Source of the DNA: Candidatus Saccharimonadota bacterium
GTDB taxonomy: Bacteria > Patescibacteriota > Saccharimonadia > Saccharimonadales > Saccharimonadaceae
Assembly: GCA_017545505.1 (NCBI GenBank)
Contig: JAFWNB010000002.1
Coordinates: forward strand, 62,001 to 126,000
Direction of reading: 5' to 3'
DNA: 64,000 nucleotides
The notes under the pieces: generated by a model
The model's database searches: none
The model's input: only the letters and a program-made list of their open reading frames with translations
Told to the model about the DNA's origin: nothing
Position numbers and translations under genes: made by a program
Shown: positions 26,786 to 35,724 of the stretch, piece after piece
Layout of the letters: each line of letters begins with the position of its first letter
Position numbering within the stretch: position 1 is the first letter of the stretch

Positions 26786-26961
26786 CGTGGTCATAAACTA
26801 TTTATGATCTTCAACAAAAACGAAAAATTAGCTGCCTAATAATATATTTAAATATTTATTATTTAGTTTTCCAGAAAGGATACCAATGTAAAACAAAAAC
26901 CTAATCATATCATTTAAACAGGAGACGTGCCTATAAGATAGACTAACCATAAATTACAAGA
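26786..26961. other. AT-rich non-coding stretch
   Basis: No open frame of useful size is seen. It holds an AT-only palindrome (AATAATATATTTAAATATTT) near 26838 and several AGAAAGGA or CAGGAGA stretches. The words GCTGCCTAATAA and GATAGACTAACCAT faintly recall tmRNA, but no tRNA-like ends are present. It may be the 3' untranslated region of the small gene. Confidence 0.4.
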
Positions 26962-26993
26962 AAAACCGAACACCATGTTCGGTTTTCCTTTTG
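26962..26993 (+). terminator. Rho-independent terminator
   Basis: AAAACCGAAC and GTTCGGTTTT form a 10-bp stem with loop ACCAT, followed by CCTTTTG. It would end the transcript of the 54-residue gene, leaving about 14 bases before the next start codon. Confidence 0.8.
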
Positions 26994-27007
26994 TTTAAAA
27001 TTTGACC

Positions 27008-27400
27008 ATGATTACAGCTTATGCTAAACTCTTATCAGAAAGGTCTAACAATATCACAAAAAAATCTATCATGGACGATTACCTAGTAGATCGAGAAACT
27101 CTTTCGCAGTTTGTCGATGAATTAATCAAGAAAAAAGCTCTCGTTGTAGATAATGTCGAAGAGTTAAATCAAATCAGAGAAAATAGCATAAAGGCTCTCG
27201 ACGACCAAATCAGCACAGCCGTTTTCAGTAGCCTTACTCAGGCGCAAATTGACGAATTAAACATCCTCCTCGACCAAGATGAATCGGCAGATTATGAAGA
27301 ATTCTTTACAAAATACAACATCAATATTCACGAAATAGTCAAAAATGCCATGCAAGATTTTGCAAATAATTTTTTAGGAGGTCAAAATGAAGAATCCTAA
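27008..27400 (+). CDS. Small helical protein, possibly DUF5663-like
   Basis: A 130-residue acidic, mainly helical protein ending LTQAQIDELNILLDQ, then AMQDFANNFLGG. That ending resembles short CPR proteins I associate with DUF5663, of unknown function. The ATG at 27008 is preferred over TTG 27002. There is no clear Shine-Dalgarno and a TTAAAAT stretch lies just upstream. Its last 14 bases overlap the next gene, whose ATG is preceded by AGGAGG within this gene, so the two are translated together. Confidence 0.6.
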   Translation: MITAYAKLLSERSNNITKKSIMDDYLVDRETLSQFVDELIKKKALVVDNVEELNQIRENSIKALDDQISTAVFSSLTQAQIDELNILLDQDESADYEEFFTKYNINIHEIVKNAMQDFANNFLGGQNEES

Positions 27401-28973
27401 TGCATTTCCAGGCTCAGACTTCGGCTTTGATTTTTCATCAGAAAGCGAAGACGAACAAGCGAAAAGACAAGATGAAGAGGCCTATGGCGCAATGCGTAAT
27501 CTGGAAGCTAGAATATCTCAACGTAGGATACTAAAAGCTGAAGCAGAAGAAAAAGCTAGAATGGAAGCAGAAGCTGAAGGAAAAAGCGAACTTGAAGATG
27601 GAGCTAAAGTAGAGCCAGAAACTATCGTCGCAGAAAAGCCCGAACCAACGCCGGCTAATAGTCCAGAATCTTCTCCTTCAAAAGAGCAAATCGAAGAAAC
27701 CAAGCAAAAAGCTAAAAAATCTAGTAAGTTTAAACGAGCTATTATGACGGCTATTCTTGTTGGCGGTACAGCAGCAGCTGCTATTGCGGCCATTTTTACC
27801 GGCAAAGGTGGAGGAAATACCGGTAATCAAAATGTAGTCGAAGATGTTGTAGATGACACGGAATCGATTTCGAATCCAGAATCTGAAGCTCGGGGTATTA
27901 GAGATGGCTACAACGAAACAGGTATGTTTGCCTCTACTGAAAAATCTGGCCCTTACGATTTTGCTTCAGCAGTAGAAGTCGCAGAAGTATGTAATGACGA
28001 CGAAGTAGAGATGATAAAATACACTGCCGGCAATCAAGTAGAAAGCTTTGCTGATTATCTTGCCAATCTGCCTGAACAACTACAGCCCGAAGGCTTTAGA
28101 GGTCTAAGCATTCTAGAAACAGAACAGAGACTAGAAAGCCTCAGCCCAGAAGAATACGACAATGTCTTAGAACAATTCAACGATACGATGGACCGAGCTT
28201 TTACGAGACGCACTAATTTGAATGGCAATTATGATAATGCATTTATGCGGGAACTTGATGCAAATGGAGGCTTAGTGCATGGCAATGTGGAATCGGTCGC
28301 ATGTACTACTAACGAACAAGGAATTACGGTAAACGAATTCTTCTGGTTAGATCAGGAAGGCAACGAATACGGTTCTATGATAGTTAAAATAATTTATGGC
28401 GAAGATGGCGAAATTACCGGAGGGTGTTTGCAGGTAGTTAACCCAGAAGGTTCACGGCCAGATATTTACGAAGGACTTCCAGATATTACGCCAGATGCCC
28501 CATCCACTCCATCTACACCAGAAACTCCAGTGGTTCCACCGGTAACCCCACCAGAAACCCCACCAGAAACCATTGCGCCAAAAGATGAAGAAAACATGAC
28601 AAGAATTGACAATAATGTATTAGGAGATATTGCCGAAGATGTAGGCACCGGCGAAGTGACGGTCTCTCAAACTCCGACCAGCGAGGTAGAGTCGCAAGCC
28701 CCAACTTCAGCTCCCGCCCCAGAGGCATATGAAGGTACGTCGGCAACTACGGTACCAAATGCAGCGTCAACTCAAGCCGAGACGGTAGCACCGACCAGCC
28801 CCGCAAATGACTATAGTCAAAATCGTGGCGGAGCAAATGCCGATGAGTATGCCCCGGTTCAAGCCAATGAAGCAGCTCAGCAGGCAGCTGATCAGGCAGA
28901 GATACCAGTCGAACAGGCTCCGACTGGAGGTCAAGCCCTAGATGATATTCTAGGCGATTTAGGTATAAACTAA
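27387..28973 (+). CDS. Large acidic membrane-anchored surface protein
   Basis: A 528-residue protein. About 110 acidic coiled-coil residues (EAEEKARMEAEAEGKSELE) are followed by a basic flank and one transmembrane helix near 120-140 (AIMTAILVGGTAAAAIAAIF). An extracytoplasmic region of about 380 residues with a small folded part comes next, then a Pro/Thr-rich segment (PETPVVPPVTPPETPPET). The N-terminus lies in the cytoplasm. I do not recognise a family. Its place between the DUF5663-like and LPxTG genes suggests an envelope complex. Confidence 0.65.
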   Translation: MKNPNAFPGSDFGFDFSSESEDEQAKRQDEEAYGAMRNLEARISQRRILKAEAEEKARMEAEAEGKSELEDGAKVEPETIVAEKPEPTPANSPESSPSKEQIEETKQKAKKSSKFKRAIMTAILVGGTAAAAIAAIFTGKGGGNTGNQNVVEDVVDDTESISNPESEARGIRDGYNETGMFASTEKSGPYDFASAVEVAEVCNDDEVEMIKYTAGNQVESFADYLANLPEQLQPEGFRGLSILETEQRLESLSPEEYDNVLEQFNDTMDRAFTRRTNLNGNYDNAFMRELDANGGLVHGNVESVACTTNEQGITVNEFFWLDQEGNEYGSMIVKIIYGEDGEITGGCLQVVNPEGSRPDIYEGLPDITPDAPSTPSTPETPVVPPVTPPETPPETIAPKDEENMTRIDNNVLGDIAEDVGTGEVTVSQTPTSEVESQAPTSAPAPEAYEGTSATTVPNAASTQAETVAPTSPANDYSQNRGGANADEYAPVQANEAAQQAADQAEIPVEQAPTGGQALDDILGDLGIN

Positions 28974-28994
28974 TGGTGGGAAGAAAGGGAACAA

Positions 28995-30431
28995 ATGAAA
29001 ATCAACCATAAAAAAAGCAAAACCATAATATCGGTTTTAGCAACGCTAGGACTAAGTTTTACTGCTATAACTTCAGTATCGGCGTGGGGGCCAGAACGTG
29101 CAACATTCACGATGGAGAACCCTGCCACTTATCCAACTTTCAACTCCATTACTAATAACCCGACCATCGGTGATGAACGTGATTTCGTGAGAGTTGGTGA
29201 GATAGATGCCAAGGTTACAGACCTGAAAAATGAAGTTGAAGTAGTGCCAGGCAGACAATATTTAGTTTACGTGTATTTTCACAATAATGCCTCATCAACC
29301 TTTAATGACTCTGCCCACAACAACTCTGGCGTGGCATTGAGAACTCGTATGGCGACTTCCTTCTCTACGGTCCTTACCCCGGCAGAAAAAGGAACTATTA
29401 CTGCTACTATTACCGCAGACAATAGCAATCCTCTCTCAGTTTGGGATGAAGCTTACATGACTACAAAAACTGAAAAAATATTAATGCATTATGTACCTGG
29501 TTCTGCCAAGATATATAATGACTGGAAAGCCAACGGCTCGGTGATGCCATCCAGTTTATTTACGAGCGAGGGGACACTAGTTGGTCTTAACGCCTTGAAT
29601 GGTGTTATCCCAGGTTGTGAAGAATACCATGGTGTAGTCAGCTACGTACTTCAAGCTGAAGAACTCGGTGGCTCAATCGATAAAGCCGTCTCAAAAGATG
29701 GTATAAAATTCCGCGAAAGTGCCATTCTTCAACCTGGTGAAGAAGCAACTTATCAGCTTACTATTGTTAATACCGGCGACGTAGCCCTAACTAACGCTAC
29801 AGTCAAAGATGTTTTACCAGAAGGTTTAACACTGGTTCCTGGTAGTGTCACGCTTCGCGCTAACGATTCCACTACCGAAGATCCGCTCTCAGATAATATT
29901 TTCGGAGCAGGATACAATCTTGGCACTATTGGTACCGGCAATACAGTATATATTACCTATAAGGTTAAAGCCGGTGACAATTTTGATTGCAATGGTCAAG
30001 AGCTGAAAAATGATGCAACATTGACATACGATAGTAATTTAGAAAGTGGTGAAATCAAAGAAGATTCCACAACTATTACCGTTAGAAAAGAGGACGGCTG
30101 CGAAGAACCAGAACCACCACTAGACAACTGCGAAACCAATCCTAGCCTCCCAGAGTGTCAAGAAAAAAATTGTAAAACTAACCCCGAAATGGAAGGTTGC
30201 CAAGAGCTCCCCAATACTGGGCCGCTTGAAATTGTTATGGCAATTATCGTAATTCTCGGTATTGGTGGCGGCGGCTACTATCTCTATCGTACTCGCAAGA
30301 CTCTAAACAAAGTAGAAAAAACTGCTAAGGGCGAAAAACCAGCTGAAAAAGCTGAAGATAAGCCAGAAGTTAAAGAATCAGAGCAAATCACAAAAGACTC
30401 TTCCCAAAAACCAGATAATATGGTAAAATAA
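28995..30431 (+). CDS. LPxTG surface protein with DUF11-like repeat domain
   Basis: It has an N-terminal signal peptide (through TSVSAWG) and a beta-rich domain of about 200 residues. A DUF11-type module (VNTGDVALTNATVKDVLPEG) and a Cys/Pro-rich spacer follow, then LPNTG with a hydrophobic helix and basic tail YRTRKTLNK. That ending is a sortase sorting signal, although the long charged tail after the helix is unusual. It is probably displayed on the cell surface. GAAAGGGA precedes the ATG. No sortase gene is in this window. Confidence 0.82.
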   Translation: MKINHKKSKTIISVLATLGLSFTAITSVSAWGPERATFTMENPATYPTFNSITNNPTIGDERDFVRVGEIDAKVTDLKNEVEVVPGRQYLVYVYFHNNASSTFNDSAHNNSGVALRTRMATSFSTVLTPAEKGTITATITADNSNPLSVWDEAYMTTKTEKILMHYVPGSAKIYNDWKANGSVMPSSLFTSEGTLVGLNALNGVIPGCEEYHGVVSYVLQAEELGGSIDKAVSKDGIKFRESAILQPGEEATYQLTIVNTGDVALTNATVKDVLPEGLTLVPGSVTLRANDSTTEDPLSDNIFGAGYNLGTIGTGNTVYITYKVKAGDNFDCNGQELKNDATLTYDSNLESGEIKEDSTTITVRKEDGCEEPEPPLDNCETNPSLPECQEKNCKTNPEMEGCQELPNTGPLEIVMAIIVILGIGGGGYYLYRTRKTLNKVEKTAKGEKPAEKAEDKPEVKESEQITKDSSQKPDNMVK

Positions 30432-30453
30432 CAAGAGTTAATAAAGGATTATT

Positions 30454-30762
30454 ATGAAAAAAGCAGTCATTTTGGTTGGCGGTAAGCAATATATCGTCAC
30501 CGAAAAAGAGACCCTACGGGTGGACCTCCTCCCGGCAGGCACTAAAGAGCTCGAACTTGACGCTTTACTCGTAACTGACGGCGATAAAACCACCGTTGGC
30601 ACTCCTACGGTAAAGGGCGTAAAAGTTTCAGCTAAAGTTAAAACGCCCGAAGTAAAAGGCGATAAAATCCGCGTTATCCGCTATAAAGCCAAAAAGCGCG
30701 TTCATAAAGAAACTGGCCATCGCCAAAAATTCACCGAAATCGAAATCACCAAAATCGGTTAA
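30454..30762 (+). CDS. rplU: 50S ribosomal protein L21
   Basis: A 102-residue protein matching bL21: AVILVGGKQYIVTEKETLRV at the start and KIRVIRYKAKKRVHKETGHR near the end, the 23S rRNA-binding basic segment. It binds 23S rRNA together with L20. AAAGGATT precedes the ATG. rpmA (L27), its usual partner, does not follow; instead a long palindrome lies between it and parA. Confidence 0.95.
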   Translation: MKKAVILVGGKQYIVTEKETLRVDLLPAGTKELELDALLVTDGDKTTVGTPTVKGVKVSAKVKTPEVKGDKIRVIRYKAKKRVHKETGHRQKFTEIEITKIG

Positions 30763-30763
30763 T

Positions 30764-30915
30764 AAAATAAACTCAATCGAGTAAATATCGAGCGAACCCG
30801 ATAAAATAAGATTTTCACAGGTCGAGTACGGAACTGTAATTCCGGCGCAGACCTGCCTGAAAATCTTATTTTTGTCGGACGTGAAGCGAGGCATGAACGA
30901 GAATGAGTTTATTTT
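30764..30915 (+). repeat. Large nested palindrome between rplU and parA
   Basis: The outer arms AAAATAAACTCA (30764) and TGAGTTTATTTT (30904) are exact complements. Inside, about 19 bp pair around ATAAAATAAGATTTTCA and TGAAAATCTTATTTTT, then CAGGTC pairs with GACCTG over a 26-base tip that itself can fold (GGAA with TTCC). It is not the same family as the four hairpins. The parA TATAAT box lies 20 bases to its right. Confidence 0.75.
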
Positions 30916-30952
30916 GTTTTTAATCAGTTTTTATGATATAATCGTAAGTATT

Positions 30953-31729
30953 ATGAGTGCGAAGGTAATTTGTGTCACAAATCAAAAAGGCGGCGTCGGT
31001 AAAACTACTACCGCCGTCAATCTCGCCTATTACCTCGCAAAAGATAAGTTTAAAACCTTATTGATAGATTTTGACCCACAGGGAAACGCCACTTCCGGTC
31101 TTGGTATCGAAAAAAACGACACCGAAAACCTTGGTCTTACTATGGTTGAGGCTATTACTGGCACTGCTACATTGGCTTCTGTCATCCACCAAACCAAATA
31201 TAAGAATTTTTATTTAGCTCCTACTACTCCAGCCTTAGCTAACACCGAAGTAGAAATGACCAACATGCCACGCAAATTTGTCAGGCTTCGTGATGCAATT
31301 CGTACGGTTGCTGATGATTATGATTATATTATTATTGATTCGCCACCGTCTTTATCACTTTTAACTGTCAATGGTATGATTGCTGCAAATTATTTGCTTC
31401 TTCCAGTGCAAACAGAGTTTTATGCCCTAGAAGGTGTTGCACAGCTTTTGGAAAGCATGAAACTAGTTATGAAGCAAGCCAATCCTAATTTGCATCTACT
31501 TGGTGTTCTCGCAACGATGTATGACAAACGTACTAGTTTGTCGGCTCAAGTTTATGAAGAAATCAAAAAGTATTTCAAGCAACTTACCTTTAAAACTAAA
31601 ATTCCTAGAAACGTCCGCGTAGCCGAAGCTCCTTCGCATGGTGTGCCAGTAGGCGCCTATGACAAATTTAGTAAAGGTGCTAAAGCTTACAAAGAATTCG
31701 CAAAGGAAGTAGAGGAGAGAACCAAATGA
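30953..31729 (+). CDS. parA: Chromosome partitioning ATPase ParA/Soj
   Basis: A deviant Walker A ATPase that, with ParB, segregates the chromosome origin. The N-terminus AKVICVTNQKGGVGKTTTAV contains the deviant P-loop and DFDPQGNATSGLG follows. DYIIIDSPPSLSLLTVNG is Walker B and its surroundings. The 258-residue form starting at ATG 30953 fits Soj; an upstream extension would run through the promoter TATAAT. parB overlaps its stop by four bases. Confidence 0.96.
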   Translation: MSAKVICVTNQKGGVGKTTTAVNLAYYLAKDKFKTLLIDFDPQGNATSGLGIEKNDTENLGLTMVEAITGTATLASVIHQTKYKNFYLAPTTPALANTEVEMTNMPRKFVRLRDAIRTVADDYDYIIIDSPPSLSLLTVNGMIAANYLLLPVQTEFYALEGVAQLLESMKLVMKQANPNLHLLGVLATMYDKRTSLSAQVYEEIKKYFKQLTFKTKIPRNVRVAEAPSHGVPVGAYDKFSKGAKAYKEFAKEVEERTK

Positions 31730-32568
31730 AAGGACTAGGACGCGGTTTTGAAAGTTTAATTCCTACCGAATTGATCGATGATGAATTTGACCCCACCGCC
31801 GAAGAAGACAAAAAAGAAAGCCAGCTTAAAGAGTTAAAGCTAGAAGATATTGTCCGTGATGAGGAGCAACCACGCCGCGAATTCAACAAAGAAGCACTCG
31901 AGGCTCTTGCTACGTCAATCAAAGAACACGGAGTTTTACAGCCAATTGTAGTTACCAAAGAAGAAGGGAAATATAAAATTGTCGCCGGTGAACGCCGTTG
32001 GCGAGCCGCTAAAATAGCGGGGTTGAATAAAATCCCAGCCATTATTCGTACTCTAGATTCTCAAAATCGTCTTGAATTATCCATTATCGAAAACGCTCAA
32101 CGTGAAGATTTGAACGCCATTGAGCTCGCGACTGCATATGTCAAACTTCAAAACCAATTTAACTTAAGTACGGAAGATATTGCCGCCAAAGTTGGCAAAT
32201 CTGAACAAACCGTCCAAAACACCATTAGATTGTTAAACCTCCCAGACGAAGCCAAAAAAATAATGGTCAAAGAGAAACTTACTGAGGGTGTCATGCGTCC
32301 ATTGGTTTCACGCGACGAAGCTACCATTAAAAAAGTTCTTCCAAAAATCGTTAAAGAAGGATGGACCGCACGTAAAGTTGAGCGTTATTTTGCCGAAACC
32401 AAGAAAAAATCTAGTGCCACCGCCATTAAACGTGATGCCTATCGTAAATCTGAAGACGCATTATCGGCTAAGTATAATGTTGTTACTAAGATTACCGGTC
32501 GTAGTCTCACTTTCAAGTGTAAAAATGATTCCGAACTACATAAGCTAATTAATATTTTAAACAAGTAA
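31726..32568 (+). CDS. parB: Chromosome partitioning protein ParB
   Basis: A centromere-binding CTP hydrolase. The N-terminal MKGLGRGFESLIP is typical. DEEQPRREFNKEALEALA and GERRWRAAKIAGLNKIPAI form the ParB/Srx nuclease-like fold. LSTEDIAAKVGKSEQTVQNT is the helix-turn-helix that binds parS. The 280-residue length is normal. I saw no exact parS site in the window. It shares a coupled start with parA. Confidence 0.96.
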   Translation: MKGLGRGFESLIPTELIDDEFDPTAEEDKKESQLKELKLEDIVRDEEQPRREFNKEALEALATSIKEHGVLQPIVVTKEEGKYKIVAGERRWRAAKIAGLNKIPAIIRTLDSQNRLELSIIENAQREDLNAIELATAYVKLQNQFNLSTEDIAAKVGKSEQTVQNTIRLLNLPDEAKKIMVKEKLTEGVMRPLVSRDEATIKKVLPKIVKEGWTARKVERYFAETKKKSSATAIKRDAYRKSEDALSAKYNVVTKITGRSLTFKCKNDSELHKLINILNK

Positions 32569-32585
32569 ATAGTATTATTTTCTTA

Positions 32586-33257
32586 CTAAAACACTCTTAT
32601 CTTATCAAGCGGGAATAATCTTAACATTACCGGCCCAATTACTCTACATAGTGGAATAGTTCCAAGACCATTTCTAGAATCCCATGAGTTAGAACCTTCC
32701 CTATTATCGCCAGAAACAAATAATTCACCCTCTGGTACTATTGTATCTACTTCGCCAGATGTATGCTCCTTTGGCCCATCAGTCTCTGAAGTACGCCATT
32801 CAGAATCATAAATTATTCCTTCTGTAGATTCTGCGTCAGTATAAACTTTCATCACCCCATCCTTAACTGTAACTCGTTCACCAGGAAAGGCAATTACGCG
32901 TTTAATTATATATTGATCACTGACATTACTAGGTACATTACAAGTCATCGGATTTTGGACGCCAGCTGCTTTGTATTCTTTGACTCGTTCCTCGTCTTCA
33001 TTTAGAAATACAATTATTTGCCCACGCTCCGGCATATATTCTTCACCTAGAAAATGCGCCCAAGAAACTGCAGCACGATTAACTATAACGCGGTCATCAC
33101 CGTGGAGGGTGTTTTCCATACTACTCCCAACCACATTATAAGAACGATAAATAAAAGTGTTCAAAAACACAGTCCCAAGCACAATTGCCACGATAAATGA
33201 AGCAAGACTAAGTAAGTCTTTAAACAATGGATGTTTTTGAAAAAACTTTGGTTCCAT
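32586..33257 (-). CDS. lepB: Signal peptidase I
   Basis: A membrane-bound serine protease that removes signal peptides. One N-terminal transmembrane helix precedes the catalytic serine in VVGSSMENTLHGDDRVIVNR. The catalytic lysine lies in YIIKRVIAFPGERV, and box E is GDNREGSNSWDSRNGLG. Length is 223 residues. The gene is divergent from the next membrane-protein gene, with TATAAT boxes close to both start codons and no Shine-Dalgarno. It would process the secreted proteins encoded here. Confidence 0.96.
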   Translation of the reverse strand: MEPKFFQKHPLFKDLLSLASFIVAIVLGTVFLNTFIYRSYNVVGSSMENTLHGDDRVIVNRAAVSWAHFLGEEYMPERGQIIVFLNEDEERVKEYKAAGVQNPMTCNVPSNVSDQYIIKRVIAFPGERVTVKDGVMKVYTDAESTEGIIYDSEWRTSETDGPKEHTSGEVDTIVPEGELFVSGDNREGSNSWDSRNGLGTIPLCRVIGPVMLRLFPLDKIRVF

Positions 33258-33317
33258 ATCAGATATTATATCATTTATTTTAAGATTATTTTAAATAATT
33301 TGGTATAATATAAGCAT

Positions 33318-34100
33318 ATGGCAGATTATATATTAGCGCGAAAATCTCGCAATATCGCGAGCAATATGGTTCACGTCTTTCTAAATTTGCTTTTAGGTAT
33401 TGGTGCAGTCTTAGTTACCGTATTGACTAGCAGCCCAGCTCTTGGGATTGTTTTAGTATTGATATCTAAATGGCGTGTTTTTGCCGTCAGAGCGCGATAT
33501 TTTACTTTAAATCTTAAAGCTAACCTAGTAGATCTTATAGTAGGCATCAGCGTAGTTTTATTATCATACTTTGCAGGTACATCATTTTTAGTAGTTCATT
33601 TCTTGCTAATGATTTTTTATTCTGTATGGTTACTATTTATAAAGCCATTATCATCAGAAAATGCCACATTGGCTCAATCGCTTATAGCGGTATTCCTTGG
33701 CATGTCTGCCGCTACTATTATGTCTTCTAGTCTTAATCCAATCGTTATTATTCTTTTAGCATTTTTAATCGGCTACTCTGCCAGCCGTCACGTGTTGTTC
33801 CAGAGTGATGATAAAGATTTCACGCTTACCACTTTGGTGTGTGGTCTGGTGTTTTCAGAAGTGGCTTGGCTTTGCCACAGCTGGGCGATTATTTATACAT
33901 TTGGCGCCACCGGAATTCGTATTCCTCAGTCTGCTATTATCTTAACTATTTTTGCTTTTGTTTATAATTATGCTCGTCAAGCCATGATAAAATATCAAGA
34001 TGATTTCAGATTTAAGCATATCATTGGCCCTGTAGTATTTGGTACAGTTTTAATAGCAATAATCGTGTTAGCGTTTAGTAACCCAATATTTAATATCTAA
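33318..34100 (+). CDS. Polytopic membrane protein of unknown function
   Basis: A 260-residue protein with about eight hydrophobic helices and short loops. The N-terminus has a basic stretch (ILARKSRNIASN). I do not recognise the family, though such proteins recur in Saccharibacteria. A TATAAT box lies about eight bases before the ATG. htrA begins nine bases after the stop with AAGGAGG between them, so the two are likely cotranscribed. Confidence 0.7.
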   Translation: MADYILARKSRNIASNMVHVFLNLLLGIGAVLVTVLTSSPALGIVLVLISKWRVFAVRARYFTLNLKANLVDLIVGISVVLLSYFAGTSFLVVHFLLMIFYSVWLLFIKPLSSENATLAQSLIAVFLGMSAATIMSSSLNPIVIILLAFLIGYSASRHVLFQSDDKDFTLTTLVCGLVFSEVAWLCHSWAIIYTFGATGIRIPQSAIILTIFAFVYNYARQAMIKYQDDFRFKHIIGPVVFGTVLIAIIVLAFSNPIFNI

Positions 34101-34109
34101 GGAGGTAAA

Positions 34110-35309
34110 ATGGAAAGCAAAACGGGCGAAGTTGTTGATGTAAAAGAAAAAAATCAAGAAGACATCATCAAACCAACAAAAACTAATCAACCAAGTAGTA
34201 AAAACGGTTTAATAATAGCTTTATCGATCTTAGCATTACTGTTTGGCTGTGGCGGGCTAGTGTTAGGATGGCTTGGCTATGAAAAATCATCCACGCCAAT
34301 CACTTTTTTGAACGGGGGGGCAGATGGTAATTCAGCTAATTTTGTCGAAGGTTCTATTGCTGATATTGCTGATAAGGTTTCTAAAAGCGTAGTTTCAATT
34401 GTTACTTCAACCAAAATCACAAACTATTTTGGTCAAAGTTATGATTCTGCAGCAGCCGGCACCGGTATTATCGTCACGAGCGATGGCTATATCTTAACAA
34501 ACAAGCACGTAATTAATGGTGCTACTAAAGTTACCGTCGTCTTGGATGATGGCACAACTTACGAAGATGTAGAAGTAGTCGCTACCGACCCACTAAATGA
34601 TGTTGCATTCTTAAAAATCAAAGACGTCTCCGATTTGACTGCAGCTACCTTAGGCGACTCTAAGACTATTAAAGTAGGTCAACAAGTAATTGCGATTGGC
34701 AACGCTTTAGGCCAATATCAAAATACCGTTACATCTGGCATTGTTTCTGGCACTGGACGTTCTGTCACCGCATCGGATGGTAATGGTGGTAATACCGAAA
34801 CATTAACGGATATGATTCAGACAGATGCTGCAATTAATTCCGGAAATTCTGGCGGCCCACTTGTTAATGCTGCGGGCGAGGTTATTGGCATCAATACCGC
34901 TACTAGCTCTACTGCTGAAAATGTTGGTTTTGCAATTCCTATCTCTAGTGTTAAAGGTATGCTAGCACAACTTAAAGAAACCGGCAAAGCAGAGCGCACA
35001 TACCTTGGTGTTTATAGTCTAGAAATAACACCAGAAGTCGCTAAAGCATACAACTTACCAGTTAGCTCTGGAGTTTATCTTTACAGCTCATCAAGCTATT
35101 CGGCTATTGTAAAAAATAGTCCAGCCAGCAAAGCCGGCCTAAAAGATAAAGATATTGTCACTGCAGTTAATGAAACCAAGGTTGGTGAAGCCGGTTCTTT
35201 GGCAGATCTAATTGGCGAATACAAACCAGGCGACGTAGTTCAGCTTACTGTTATTCGCGAAGGAAAAGAAATGGCAGTCAAAGTAACCCTTGAAAGTTAC
35301 CCAGAATAA
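34110..35309 (+). CDS. htrA: HtrA/DegP-type serine protease with PDZ domain
   Basis: An envelope quality-control protease. A cytoplasmic N-terminus, one transmembrane helix (LIIALSILALLFGCGGLVLG) and a chymotrypsin-like domain are followed by one PDZ domain near residues 300-395. The catalytic triad is His in LTNKHVING, Asp in DPLNDVAFLKI and Ser in NSGNSGGPLVN. Length is 399. AAGGAGG precedes the ATG. A strong terminator follows. Confidence 0.96.
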   Translation: MESKTGEVVDVKEKNQEDIIKPTKTNQPSSKNGLIIALSILALLFGCGGLVLGWLGYEKSSTPITFLNGGADGNSANFVEGSIADIADKVSKSVVSIVTSTKITNYFGQSYDSAAAGTGIIVTSDGYILTNKHVINGATKVTVVLDDGTTYEDVEVVATDPLNDVAFLKIKDVSDLTAATLGDSKTIKVGQQVIAIGNALGQYQNTVTSGIVSGTGRSVTASDGNGGNTETLTDMIQTDAAINSGNSGGPLVNAAGEVIGINTATSSTAENVGFAIPISSVKGMLAQLKETGKAERTYLGVYSLEITPEVAKAYNLPVSSGVYLYSSSSYSAIVKNSPASKAGLKDKDIVTAVNETKVGEAGSLADLIGEYKPGDVVQLTVIREGKEMAVKVTLESYPE

Positions 35310-35336
35310 AAATAAGCCCTTCGGGGCTTATTTTTT
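35309..35336 (+). terminator. Rho-independent terminator of htrA
   Basis: AAATAAGCCC pairs with GGGCTTATT over a CTTCG loop and is followed by a T-run. Its right end overlaps the stop codon of a small minus-strand gene. Confidence 0.9.
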
Positions 35337-35439
35337 AACGACCATTCTTTAATCTTGGGTGCTTGCGCTTGTCGCTATGCTTGTGATTATTATTACGGTT
35401 TTGTTTTGAAACCGGTTTCAATTTGATTTGTCTTGCCAT
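35335..35439 (-). CDS. Small very basic protein, 34 residues
   Basis: The frame reads MARQIKLKPVSKQNRNNNHK and ends KHPRLKNGR, with more than a third Lys, Arg or His. That composition suggests an RNA-binding or ribosome-associated peptide. A TATAAT box lies about 10 bases before the ATG and there is no Shine-Dalgarno, like many neighbours. Its short length makes it uncertain. Confidence 0.5.
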   Translation of the reverse strand: MARQIKLKPVSKQNRNNNHKHSDKRKHPRLKNGR

Positions 35440-35479
35440 AATATGACAATTATATCATATTTGTGGTATAATTAAAAGT

Positions 35480-35565
35480 GGAAAGGTGGCCGAGTGGTTG
35501 AAGGCACTGGTCTTGAAAACCAGAGATGGAAACATCCGCAGGTTCGAATCCTGTCCTTTCCGCCA
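35480..35565 (+). tRNA. tRNA-Ser (TGA)
   Basis: An 86-base tRNA with a long variable arm (GATGGAAACATC), acceptor GGAAAGG paired with CCTTTCC, anticodon loop CTTGAAA giving TGA, T loop TTCGAAT and encoded CCA. Its last 18 bases plus AAGAT recur as a direct repeat at 35725. Confidence 0.97.
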
Positions 35566-35575
35566 AGATAGAAGA

Positions 35576-35687
35576 GAGCGACAGAAAGGCGTAGCCTTTC
35601 TAGCGGCTTGAAGGAAATAAAAATTGAGAGCTTGCTCTCATATTTTTATTGACTGAAAGATGTGTAGAAGCGTAGCTTCTGTCGCTC
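35576..35687 (+). ncRNA. Multi-hairpin structured element downstream of tRNA-Ser
   Basis: GAGCGACAGAA and TTCTGTCGCTC form an outer 11-bp stem. Inside are AGAAAGGC-GTA-GCCTTTCT, a long AT-rich stem capped by GAGAGC-TTG-CTCTC, and AGAAGC-GTA-GCTTCT. The last hairpin competes with the outer stem for TTCT. It may be cotranscribed with the tRNA. The pairing is visible; being a functional RNA is inferred. Confidence 0.5.
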
Positions 35688-35724
35688 GTTGATATTTCGA
35701 CGGCTCTAAAGGCCTAGGATCCCC

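Noticed and set aside
26786-26961. Possible tmRNA: GCTGCCTAATAA looks like a tag end and GATAGACTAACCAT like the conserved 3' segment
   Set aside because: No tRNA-like acceptor, no T arm GGTTCGATTC and no 5' half. The upstream space is taken by a convincing small gene.
30953-32568. parS site near parAB
   Set aside because: I looked for TGTTTCACGTGAAACA-like palindromes and saw none, so no origin or partition-site call is made.
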